A stretch of DNA of 64,000 nt from Paragorgia papillata (lineage: Eukaryota; Cnidaria; Anthozoa; Scleralcyonacea; Coralliidae): assembly GCA_035771165.1 (NCBI GenBank), contig JAWNZC010000179.1, positions 12,501-76,500 of the forward strand, read 5' to 3'. Both the position numbers and the translations under genes were made by a program. Under the pieces are notes generated by a model, which searched no databases, was not told the origin of the DNA, and saw nothing but the letters and a program-made list of their open reading frames with translations. Of this stretch, positions 46,001 to 54,964 are shown in pieces. The stretch's first letter is position 1. Each line of letters begins with the position of its first letter.

Positions 46001-48302
46001 TGTAGCTACGCCACTGGTTGCATGAGTTTCCGAGATGTCTCCCCCATTGACAAGTAAAATCGTCTGGCGTTAAGCCCTAATCAAACGAGAACGCAAGTCA
46101 TCGCAAGTTGGCAGTCAGAATTTCTGTGGCGGTCGTTCGAACACCCAAATTAACAAAATAAAGGTTTCATGAGTGTTTTAAACAAGTTTTAACTTTGTCA
46201 CGGTACATGATATTTTCGGGAAATTATTCATAGCGGCTGGCTGAGATAGCGTAACTGCCAACTTGCGATGACTTTGGTCCTCATTTTATTAGGGCTTTAG
46301 CCAGAATCAATAAGTTGTCCCACAACAACAATGCAAATGAAAGGGTTGATCAACATTGTGTTTAAATATATCATAAAGTAATGAGTCAAAAATTGAATGA
46401 ACGAGAAACTGAATGAATGAATGAATGAAGTTATATATCATACACGAGGAGGAGTGTTTCATCAGGATTTCCAAACACCGAGACTCTTGTTGAAAACCGA
46501 GGCGAAGCCGAGGTTTTTGAACAAATTTCGAGGTGTTTGGAATCCTGATGAAACACTCTTCCGAGTGTACCGGTATGATATAGCTTCTCAAACAAACCAG
46601 TATTTTAAGAGAAAATCGAGGCGAAAGTTTGCTTAATTTATGTAATTTCTTCCTCCGATATCAAAACCTCCGTCTCGGTCCTGATTTCCTTTGTTTTCGG
46701 TTCATGAATTATTAATGAATTTGAGAATGAATGATAAAGTAAATGAAAGAGTAAATGAAAGAATAAATGAATGAATGAATGAATGAATGAATGAGTGGAA
46801 TGAAAGAGGGGATAATAGGTTGAATGAATAAAGCAGTGATATAAATGAAATTGTAAATGAAAAAGATGAATGATAAAGTAAATGAAAGAATAAATGAAAG
46901 AATGAATGAAAGAGGGGATACTAGGTTGAATGAATAAAGCAGTGATATAAATGAAATTGTAAATGAAAAAGATGAATGATAAAGTAAATGAAAGAATAAA
47001 TGAAAGAATGAATGAATGAAAGAGGGGATAATAGGTTGAATGAATAAAGGAGTTATAGGAATGAAATTGCGGCTGAAATATGTTTTATACACCATCCCTA
47101 TTGATATCATCGTCCATTAAAGAGTTTTAGACGAAACAAAGTTATTCGTCTTAAAAGTCCGCAGGCTATAGTTAGTTAGAGATGAGTTTAACGAGGAAAG
47201 TTGATCAAAGAGCTATTATGACCGTCGGTGTATGTGTTTTAACAGGCCAACCCCTACTTATCGACACCGAGATCGATACTAGAATTATCTCACATGAATG
47301 GTCAAGGAAAAAACTTTCTTTGTGCCTAATAAGTATCGCTTGAGAGCGTTTCGGTGTTTGGAAAGTCATCTTCGATAATGGCCATGCCATTTGCCTATTT
47401 TCGAACCTTGACGGAAGAAGAGTGGAAGTGGAGTTTGACGACAAACGTCCGAGTGTTCTTTTTCGGCGTTACAAACGAGGGCCGGGTTTTCTCGTTAGAC
47501 CGCGTTTTCACGTTAAACAAGGTTTATTACTCGGGCCGCCTGTGGGAGACCGAGTCTAGGTTTTGGCTGTCACGAATTTACAACGTACTCAACAAAAAAA
47601 CGATTTTACAAGCGTTTCTTTTTAATCTATGTTTTTCAGGTCAGTGGCCAACGTTTGGTGTACAAGTTTGTCAATTTGCCGTACGATCATACAAAAAAAT
47701 CAAATCACATCAAAGCTGAACCAAGCGAGGAGGTGAAAGTCAAACCAGAAGCGAACCGTAACCAAGACGACACCGTTACTCCGCGACATCGCATCGAAAG
47801 ACGACCTTCGGTGATAAAAATGTCGCGAAAACTATCACCACCCCGAGAACCTTCCCCGGAACCGGAAGTGAAAAAGGAGCATATTGAACCAATGAAAGAA
47901 GAGCACGTGGACGTAGAACGCATCAGCCCGCAATCGTTTCCAAGCAGCAGGAGTTACGCGTTACCAGAGAGAGTTATGACGGCACCTGTAGTTGTGCCGA
48001 TGAACTTAAATGGCTTACCACATAACGGTGTGTCAAATAAACTATACAACTATCACCAAATCCCATATATGAATCCCTACTCACGAGGTGTGCCCTTTGA
48101 GGTATTCCCGTATCATCCTTACACGTTAATGCAGACACCGTGTTGTGGTCGGATGAACGTCGCCGCGCTTCGACCTAGGTCCGTAATCATTCGCCCAACC
48201 GAACACTTCGGCGTGACAACCCGCTCGCCGCCTCCGCTAATCAAAGCGGGACCCGACGACGTTGTCCGAGATCGGTACGACGCCGAAGAGGAATCATCGT
48301 AG
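40031..48302 (+). CDS. ETS-domain transcription factor, ELK/TCF-like
   Basis: Three coding exons splice in phase: 40031-40043 (MNNSG), 44397-44656 and 47640-48302 (TAG), giving 311 residues. The ETS domain starts near residue 20: [46 protein letters not shown] with the two DNA-contacting Arg residues, KNIIKK, and across the intron [14 protein letters not shown]. The YYxKNIIKKVxGQ block and N-terminal domain position fit ELK1/ELK4; GABPA- and ETV6-like residues are mixed in. After it come three SUMO-type sites (IKAE, VKPE, VKKE) in a Glu/Lys-rich stretch, SP-rich phosphosite candidates, and a Tyr/Pro/Arg-rich tail. No FxFP or C-box as in vertebrate ELKs is seen. The frame stays open 5' of the chosen ATG to the acceptor at 39831, so a longer N-terminus is possible. 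Gene symbol withheld because orthology is unclear. Confidence 0.92.
43230..44290. repeat. Local segment duplications in the ETS intron
   Basis: GGATGGCGTATA with GTGTTTTTATACG occurs around 43250-43570. A block with TCCGACACGAAATA and CACTACAAGGTCTCCTTG is tandemly duplicated at 43914-44035. CTATGGGTAAAGTCTTATTAC and ATTACCATGCTTTA are duplicated at 44190-44280. Confidence 0.7.
44824..45010. mobile_element. Foldback element, GATGACGTCACAACGTGG arms
   Basis: Arms begin CAAATAGATTCCATTTTGCC and TATAGATGCACAGATGACGT and are mirrored on the right; the centre is GTGGCCCACGAGACGCAGTC-like. It lies in the ETS intron; a shorter copy is at 14616-14785. Confidence 0.85.
45193..46016. mobile_element. 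hAT-like element with 8-bp target duplication
   Basis: 824 bp with ends CAGTGGCGTAGCCAGG and GTAGCTACGCCACTG, flanked by perfect 8-bp duplications GTTGCATG (45185-45192 and 46017-46024). These TIRs are typical of widespread animal hAT elements. It carries the nested element 45522-45960, and no transposase is seen. Confidence 0.9.
45522..45960. mobile_element. MITE nested in the hAT-like element
   Basis: Inverted ends AAGGGACCGTTCATTATTTA and AATAATGAACGGTCCCT, then CCAGGGTTGG...CCAACCCTGG. The interior has several GGTTGGGTAA motifs. The target duplication is not clear. Confidence 0.8.
46073..46296 (-). mobile_element. PIF/Harbinger-like MITE, family 1, reverse copy
   Basis: 224 bp, ends AGCCCTAATC and TATTAGGGCT, TTA duplications at 46070-46072 and 46297-46299. 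It inserted into a TTAACCC-type element, of which only CAAGTAAAATCGTCTGGCG remains on the left. Confidence 0.9.
46425..46580. mobile_element. Foldback, CATCAGGATTTCCAAACACCG arms
   Basis: GTGTTTCATCAGGATTTCCA and TGGAATCCTGATGAAACAC are inverted arms around AAACCGAGGCGAAGCCGAGG. Related pieces are at 50930-51180 (framing the 20-bp satellite with 52428-52450) and 59130-59370. Confidence 0.7.
46710..47050. repeat. (TGAA)n-rich array with about 120-bp higher-order unit
   Basis: ATGAATGAA/AAATGAAAG tetranucleotides; a block containing GAGGGGATAMTAGGTTGAAT and AAATTGTAAATGAAAAAGAT repeats about three times. It lies in the ETS intron. Confidence 0.9.
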
Positions 48303-48360
48303 TAATTCGTCCAAGACACAACATTTTAATAATTTTTATTCTTAACTAGTAGGTTTTTTA

Positions 48361-48366
48361 AATAAA
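48361..48366 (+). terminator. Polyadenylation signal AATAAA of the ETS gene
   Basis: AATAAA 59 nt after the stop codon, the first such hexamer downstream. Confidence 0.6.
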
Positions 48367-48798
48367 TGTGACGAAGCTCCTCGGGTGAAAGAATGAGCGA
48401 ACGAAAAAACAATGTCACCAACAACTGACCTATCATAACTGGACTGCGGGTGCCCTATATCAGTGGCTGACGTAGAAGGTGACCAATTCAAGATGACGGT
48501 TTATGTATGGGTCCTTCGTCCTATAGTAATAACCGCTGACCGTTTTCTCATAAATAGATTTCTAACTGAATTGATTGGTCTGCGGGCACAGTGAGCCCAC
48601 AGTAAAAGAAATATAAGAATAAGGTCAGCGGTCTCCCCCAACTCGCTCCCAGGGCCATTTGTAAGGGGCCGGGACAAGATGGCGATGGCAGGGTCAAATA
48701 TGAATGAAATAGCCCCTTTCAAATGACTCTGGAGACGAAGTTGAAAAGAACCATATATCTTCGGTCACTTTTTGGACGGGACCCGCAGTCTAGTTCTA

Positions 48799-49118
48799 CA
48801 GTGTGTATAAAAAAAGCCGGAACCCTTAGAAAATGAATTAGTATTCTGTTCAAACAACCTATTGTAGTAGTTTGAAAGCCCTAAACACCTCTGAGCCACG
48901 GATGCGCAAAAAACACGGCCTTATACACCTGGGAAATTAAGATAACTTGAAGTGTATGCATGGTGAAAGTATTTAAAAGCTTTTTCTCTTCCTGTTTAAC
49001 TTATGTGCTGATTAATTTATAACGCAGCGCTTGTAGGGCTTTCAAACTACTACAATAGGCTGTTTTAAAAGAATACTAATTCATTTTCTAAGGGTTCCGG
49101 TTTTTTTTATACACACTG
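48799..49118. mobile_element. Tc1/mariner-like MITE with about 85-bp inverted repeats
   Basis: 320 bp, ends CAGTGTGTATAAAAAAAGCC and TTTTTTATACACACTG. The arms continue through AGAAAATGAATTAGTATTCT and GTAGTAGTTTGAAAGCCCTA, with TA at both edges (48797-48798 and 49119-49120). No transposase. Confidence 0.92.
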
Positions 49119-51253
49119 TATATATATAGGTCTGTGGGCACCAATGACCAACCACTTTGCTTATTTTTTTGAGCAAGAATGGACCTTATTCAAAAATGGC
49201 CGCCGAATTAAAATTCTTTTATATACATATAAATTAGCCCTTATGAACTTGTTTTCATGTGTGAAATTCAAAATAATTTTTACTTTAAAACGAGGTCATA
49301 AGGGCTAATTTATATGCACATAAAAGAATTATTTAAGAACTATTACCTTTCAGAAACTACGAACGCTAACACGGTCTGCTGTGGGATAGTATAATAACCA
49401 GTTACGACAAATTAATTCTTAAAAAGGTTCAAGGTCGCTATTCTTGTTAAAAATATGATAGCCCAATAGCTTTAAGGGCAGAATGAAAGTAAGATATACG
49501 AAATATTATTAACTGAGTGCGAGGTCTGTACGGAAAATTATTTGCCCAAAGTTTTCGTACACTCGAACGACGAAGGAGCGAGGTTTGTGCGATAAAACCA
49601 AAGGCAAATACTTTCCCGTACAGACCGAGCAAACAAGGTTAATAAGGAATTTATTATATGGCTTTCGGTTCATTTTATTTCTAAGTTTTGAACGTTGCTT
49701 TCGTCTTCGGAGTATGCTGTTTACCTTACCTGTTGGCTTTTTCTTGTCGCTTTTTGTTTACACCAGTTCGGCTTTCATTTGTCGTGTTTTTAGATAAACA
49801 GCTTTAAAGAAATCCAGCAGCAATGTTCCAGCACATTTTATTGTTCGAAATATTTGAATAAAGATACCTAGTTCTCTTTTACTTGCCTTCAAATCAACTC
49901 AGAAATTTTCCCGCCAAAACTTACTGGTCCGAGAAAAAGCGTATTGACCGCTCGGTCAATGTCGTAAAATCCCGACCGTTCGGGAACCAATCAGGATGCA
50001 TCGTTTTGCGGTAAGACAGGAAAACGAATTCAGCCATATAATAAAGACGTTCATATATCATATTTTTAACAAGTTTGCGAATTAAAACGGCAATGTGACG
50101 GAGACGGCAAAGAGAAGATTATAGTGGCGCGACTTATAGACATGTGAAGTTACGTTTGTACCCAAAGTTTTTTCTGGAGGAGCGAAGGAAAGATCCTGGG
50201 ACCACCTTTTCACTTTGCTCTATCTAAAACACTGCCTACGCAGCACTCTACGTTTTAACCTACACTAATTTGGCAGGCCTGGTTACTCAGTAAACGGGAT
50301 CCCCAGGCCTGGTTGCTTAGTAAATGGGATAACGAGGCCCAGGCTTGTTTTTTTTGTTGAACAATAAGTTAGTGTAATATAGTCAAGTTTTGTGGAAACA
50401 CCACGTAAAATATTTATTTGCTAAGCTTTCGGTCTGTTGATTCAGGCCTTCAACAGACCAATAACAACAAGCTGTTGGCTCACGTCGTTTAAACAGCTAT
50501 ATATTGCTCTGATCCTGAGTCAACAGGCCGAAAGCTTAGCAAATAAATATTTTACGTGGTGTTTCCACAAAACTCAACTATATTACATTATCGCCATGAA
50601 AACTTTCAAATAATTAATAATTGGTGCATTGTGCCTCGTTTGTAATCTTACGTGATTTGAATTGATAAAATACTTTGTCTATACGACGTCAAGTCAACAG
50701 AATGGTTGGCATTTGTAATATAAAGATAGAGACCTTTGCTGGGTCCTGACTAAGATCTAAAATTGGCCTCTGGGCATTTTTTTAAAACTTGAAGGCTATT
50801 TCTCCAAGTCAGTATCCCTCAAATTCTAAGTTAACATGTAAATAGACTTTCTTTCTTTAAAAAAATGAATAAATAAAATTGTATTGTATTTTTAAATTTG
50901 TTTGAGATGCTATATCAAACACTGGGAAGGGTGTTTCATCAGGATATCCAAACACGTGGTTTATTAAAAAACCTCGGTTTTGCTTCGGTTTTCAACAAAC
51001 GTCTCGGTGTTCGGATTAAAGAAATACCAAATGGTTTTCCGTGGGAAATTGCGAGACTGGAGAAAAGCGTAACAAAACGGCGAGTGTTTTTAGCTTTTCG
51101 AAAGTCGAGCAATTTCCCAAGTGTTTGGATAAGAGTCTCCAAACACGGAAAAAAACATTTGGTATTTCTTTTATAAAATAATCACAAGTGAATATGATAT
51201 ACTGTCCGACATTTTCAAAATATCGTTTTGGCGGGAATTTTCCGTGTTTGGAT
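49119..51253. other. Intergenic between ETS and Polycomb-like genes, foldback-rich
   Basis: No gene seen. ATATAAATTAGCCCTTATGA and its inverse form a foldback at about 49225-49330. GTACGGAAAATTATTTGCCC / CAAATACTTTCCCGTACAGA form another at about 49527-49628. A third spans 50372-50588 with arms AGTTTTGTGGAAACACCACG. Confidence 0.65.
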
Positions 51254-52385
51254 AAGAGAGCACCACGGAAAGCACCAGTGTGGAACAGATAGCACCAGAG
51301 TGGAACAGAGACCACCAAAGTGGAACAGAGACCACCAGAGTGGAATAGAAAGCACCAGAGTGGAATAGAAAGCACCAGAGTGGAACAGAAAGCACCAAAG
51401 TGGAACAGAAAGCACCAGAGTGGAACAGAGAGCACCAGAGTGGAACGGAAAGCACAAGAGTGGAACAAAGAGCACCAGAGTGGAACAGAGAGCACCAGAG
51501 TGGAACAGAGAGCACCAGAGTGGAACAGAGAGCACCAGAATGGAACAGAGAGCACCAGAGTGGAACGGAACAGAGAGCACCAGAGTGGAACAGAGAGCAC
51601 CAAAGTGGAACAGAAAGCACCAGAGTGGACCAGAAAGCAACAGAGTGGAATATAAACCACCAGAGTGGAACAGAAAGCACCAGAGTAGAACAGAGAGCAC
51701 CAGAGTGGAACGGAAAGCACCAGAGTGGAACAGAGAACACCAGAGAGGAACGGAAAGCACCAGAGTGGAACAAAGAGCACCAGAGTGGAACAGAGAGCAC
51801 CAGAATGGAACAGAGAGCACCACAATGGAACAGAAAGCACCACAATGGAACAGAAAGCACCAGAGTAGAACAGAGAGCACCACAGTAGAACGGAAAACAC
51901 CAGAGTTGAACAGAGAGCACCAGAGTGGAACGGAAAGCAGCAGAGTGGAACAGAGAGCACCAGAGTGGAACAGATAGCACCAGAGTGGAACAGAGACTAC
52001 CAAAGTGGAACAGAAAGCACCAGAGTGGAACAGAGAGCACCAGAGTGGAATAGAAAGCACCAGAGTGGAACAGAGAGCACCAGAGTGGAACAGAGAGCAC
52101 CAGAGTGGAACAGAAAGCACCAGAGTGGAACAGAAAGCATCAGAGTGGAACAGAGAGCACCAGAGTGGAACGGAAAGCACCAGAGTGGAACAAAAAGCAC
52201 CAGAGTGGAACGGAAAGCACCAGAGTGGAACAGAAAGCACCAGCGTGGAACAGAGAGCACCAGAGTGGAACAGAGAGCACCAGAGTGGAACAGAGAGCAC
52301 CAGAGTGGAATAGAAAGCACCAGAGTGGAACAGAAAGCACCAGAGTGGAACAGAAATCACCAGAGTGGAACAGAAAGCACCAGTG
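51254..52385. repeat. Satellite of 20-bp units (CAGAGTGGAACAGARAGCAC)
   Basis: About 56 tandem units of exactly 20 bp with point variants and rare insertions. Several frames on both strands stay open for 300-380 codons because the unit lacks stops in those frames; the products would be perfect 20-residue repeats. No start context or splice evidence supports a gene. The array is bracketed by pieces of the CATCAGGAT foldback family. Confidence 0.95.
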
Positions 52386-52720
52386 TGCTTTGACCAATCA
52401 GGGCTCGCGTAGTATACATGTTATTTTATAAATCCTGATGAAACACTCCCCCTCGTGTATGTAATATAAAACACACACGTTTGGAACTCCGATGTACTCT
52501 TGGGAATCAATTTTACTGAACTTTTTACTTTTCTCACAACTTGCTACATACAAGCTTTACATTTCTTACAATCCCGTTTCTATCTGACAAACGAATAACA
52601 CTGTACATAACTTTAACAATTTTAAGTTAACAACAACTTGTTTGAAGATAGAACTTTAATTCATTTTTTGCTAGTACTTTAAACTAAAACGACTGTTTTT
52701 AACCGTAAGGTAATAACTTA

Positions 52721-53122
52721 AGGCCTGGCCAAACGCTTTCAACATCATTCAACATTGTTGAACGATGTTGAATAATGTTGAAAGCACGAGTGGCCAAATT
52801 AATTCAACATCGTTCAACATTCATGAATGACAATTAATTGAACGCGGGCTACCACAAAAGCTGGAATCGACAATATCCCGCATGGCGCATGTCTCTGTTC
52901 AACAAAGCTGAATGAAATGTGGCCAAATGCGTTCAACACCTTTCAACATTTTGCGAACAATAGAAATGTTGAACGCGTGTTGAACGAAAATTTGAACATG
53001 TTAAAATTTCGTTCAACAACGTTCAACATCATTCAACAGGGGTGGCCAAACGCTTTCAACATGTTGAATTCAACAATGTTGAACGATGTTGAATGAAATG
53101 TTGAAAGCGTTTGGCCACGCTT
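52721..53122. mobile_element. PIF/Harbinger-like MITE, family 2
   Basis: 402 bp, ends AGGCCTGGCCAAACGCTTTC and GCGTTTGGCCACGCTT, flanked by TTA (52718-52720 and 53123-53125). Same internal sequence as the copy at 13595-14004, in the opposite orientation. Confidence 0.85.
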
Positions 53123-53588
53123 TTAGGCTCGGTTTCCAGCCTTATTTCGGGCTGCGACGGGTAAAGTCCCGCGAGTCGAGATCAGGCTGGAAATCGAGAA
53201 TAACTTGACAATCATGAGTAAATTATAAAATATATAAATTATTTGCTCCTGGTCAAAACGCGTGTTATCTTTTTGTTTTTAGATTTTTATTATATTTATA
53301 ATTTTATATTATACTTTTAAATTTTCTTTTTTGGCCCTATGCAGCAGACTTACTTGAAAAATTTCAACGAATACTGCTGACATGCTTGTCTGTTCAAAAT
53401 CGCTACCTTCATAGACACTTTAAGTAGAGTAGTAAATGGTTGCCTATTTGTATGTAATATCATAAAACACGAGAGAAAGTTTTGGAGAATTCGAAAGTTT
53501 ATGTGTAGGTTTATTCATGGTTTATTCGAATTCTCCCAAACCTCGAGTGTTTGCATCAGGTCACATGACAGCCTGTGTGCAGGTCTTA

Positions 53589-53811
53589 AGCCCTAATCAA
53601 ACGAGAACGCAAGTCATCGCAAGTTGCCGTCACGAATTTCTGTGGCGGTCGTTTGTACACCCAAATTAACAAAATAAAGGTTTCATGAGTGTTTTAAACA
53701 AGTTTTAACTTTGTCACGGTACTCGATATTTTCGGGAAATTATTCAGAGGGCTGGCTGAGATAGCGTGACTGCCAACTTGCGATGACTTGCGTTCTCGTT
53801 TGATTAGGGCT
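53589..53811 (-). mobile_element. PIF/Harbinger-like MITE, family 1, reverse copy
   Basis: 223 bp, ends AGCCCTAATC and GATTAGGGCT, TTA duplications at 53586-53588 and 53812-53814. Confidence 0.9.
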
Positions 53812-54221
53812 TTATGATGGCCTGTGCGAGATCTTATGTCAGCCTGCGAGCAGGTTGTACTCACATGCACGTGTTTTATCAAGTTTAAAAGTTCTGGCGC
53901 TGTGTGCTCGAATTTCAAACTTGATTAAAACACTACTTACTTTTCATGTTCTAAACATTACTAACAATTAATTTTGTGCAAGAATAGATATTTTAATTGG
54001 GCTGACATATAGCTACGGTGATGCTAATTATTACCTTTAGAACAGTGAGCTCCATACAGTATAACTAGAGTGATATCTTTGGTTTGTCAGCCAAACATGG
54101 TAGGCAATTGACGCGGGCATGTAGGCCTAAAGTACGTTTAGTTCCCTGTCATCTATGCTCTCTGATCAAGCCTCATATCTGGTCAAAAGACCGCGTACAA
54201 GACTGGAACTATACGAACTTC

Positions 54222-54822
54222 AAGCTTACATGTCCGCCATGTTTGGCTTCAATCTGTGCCCAGTTAAAGGGTATTGGCAATAAAAATTAAGTTTGTCTCA
54301 TTTGAAAGAACTCCCCAAATGGTATAAGAAGACCTTTTGTAATTTTTCTGTATCTTTCTTGTGTTTTGAAATATTTCGACCAAAGACAACCCAAAGACAC
54401 TAATTAACGAGGAAATTGGTGACGTCACAAGCAGGGTAAACCTGATGAAACTACTTCATGGGTGCCCAAATTTCCACGGAAGGCTTTTTAAATGTTGTGG
54501 GTCAATTTAAAATGGAAATAGCGCAACAAAAAATCGAGTTTCTAGCTCATAATGTCATAAGGTTGGCAAGATATAAATTTCACTTTACCCTGCTTATGTC
54601 GTCACATGCATAATTTTGCATATCGAAAATAATTCCAAGATGGCGGACATCACGCTGAGTTTGGTCGAAATATTTCCAAAACCAAAACAGATACGGAAAA
54701 ATTGTAAAAGGTCTTCTTATACCATTTGACGAGTTCTTTCAAATGAGATAAACTTAATTTTTATTGCCAATACCCTTTAAGCTTACATGTCCGCCATGTT
54801 TGGCTTCAATCTGTGCCCAGTT
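54222..54822. mobile_element. 513-bp foldback element flanked by 44-bp direct repeats
   Basis: Element 54266-54778 has arms of about 110 bp starting AAAGGGTATTGGCAATAAAA, with AATTAAGTTTGTCTCATTTG inside. It is flanked by a perfect 44-bp direct repeat (54222-54265 and 54779-54822) that includes TGTCCGCCATGTTTGGCTTC. Such long flanking duplications are not usual for MITEs. The right arm contains AATAAA on the minus strand (54760-54765), about 200 bp past the stop of the Polycomb-like gene. Confidence 0.85.
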
Positions 54823-54964
54823 CTAGTATAGATATCACTCCAGTTATGTATATAGAGCTTACTGTTTTTTTATATAGTTTTACGAAACTAAACTCAGTAA
54901 TATACACTTTACAAAGCATTGATTTTCGTTATACCTTCGTTATACTTATGTTAACATTACGTCG

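Noticed and set aside
51016..52431. Long open frames (up to 381 codons) on both strands
   Set aside because: They follow the 20-bp satellite unit in every register; no start context, splice sites or family similarity.
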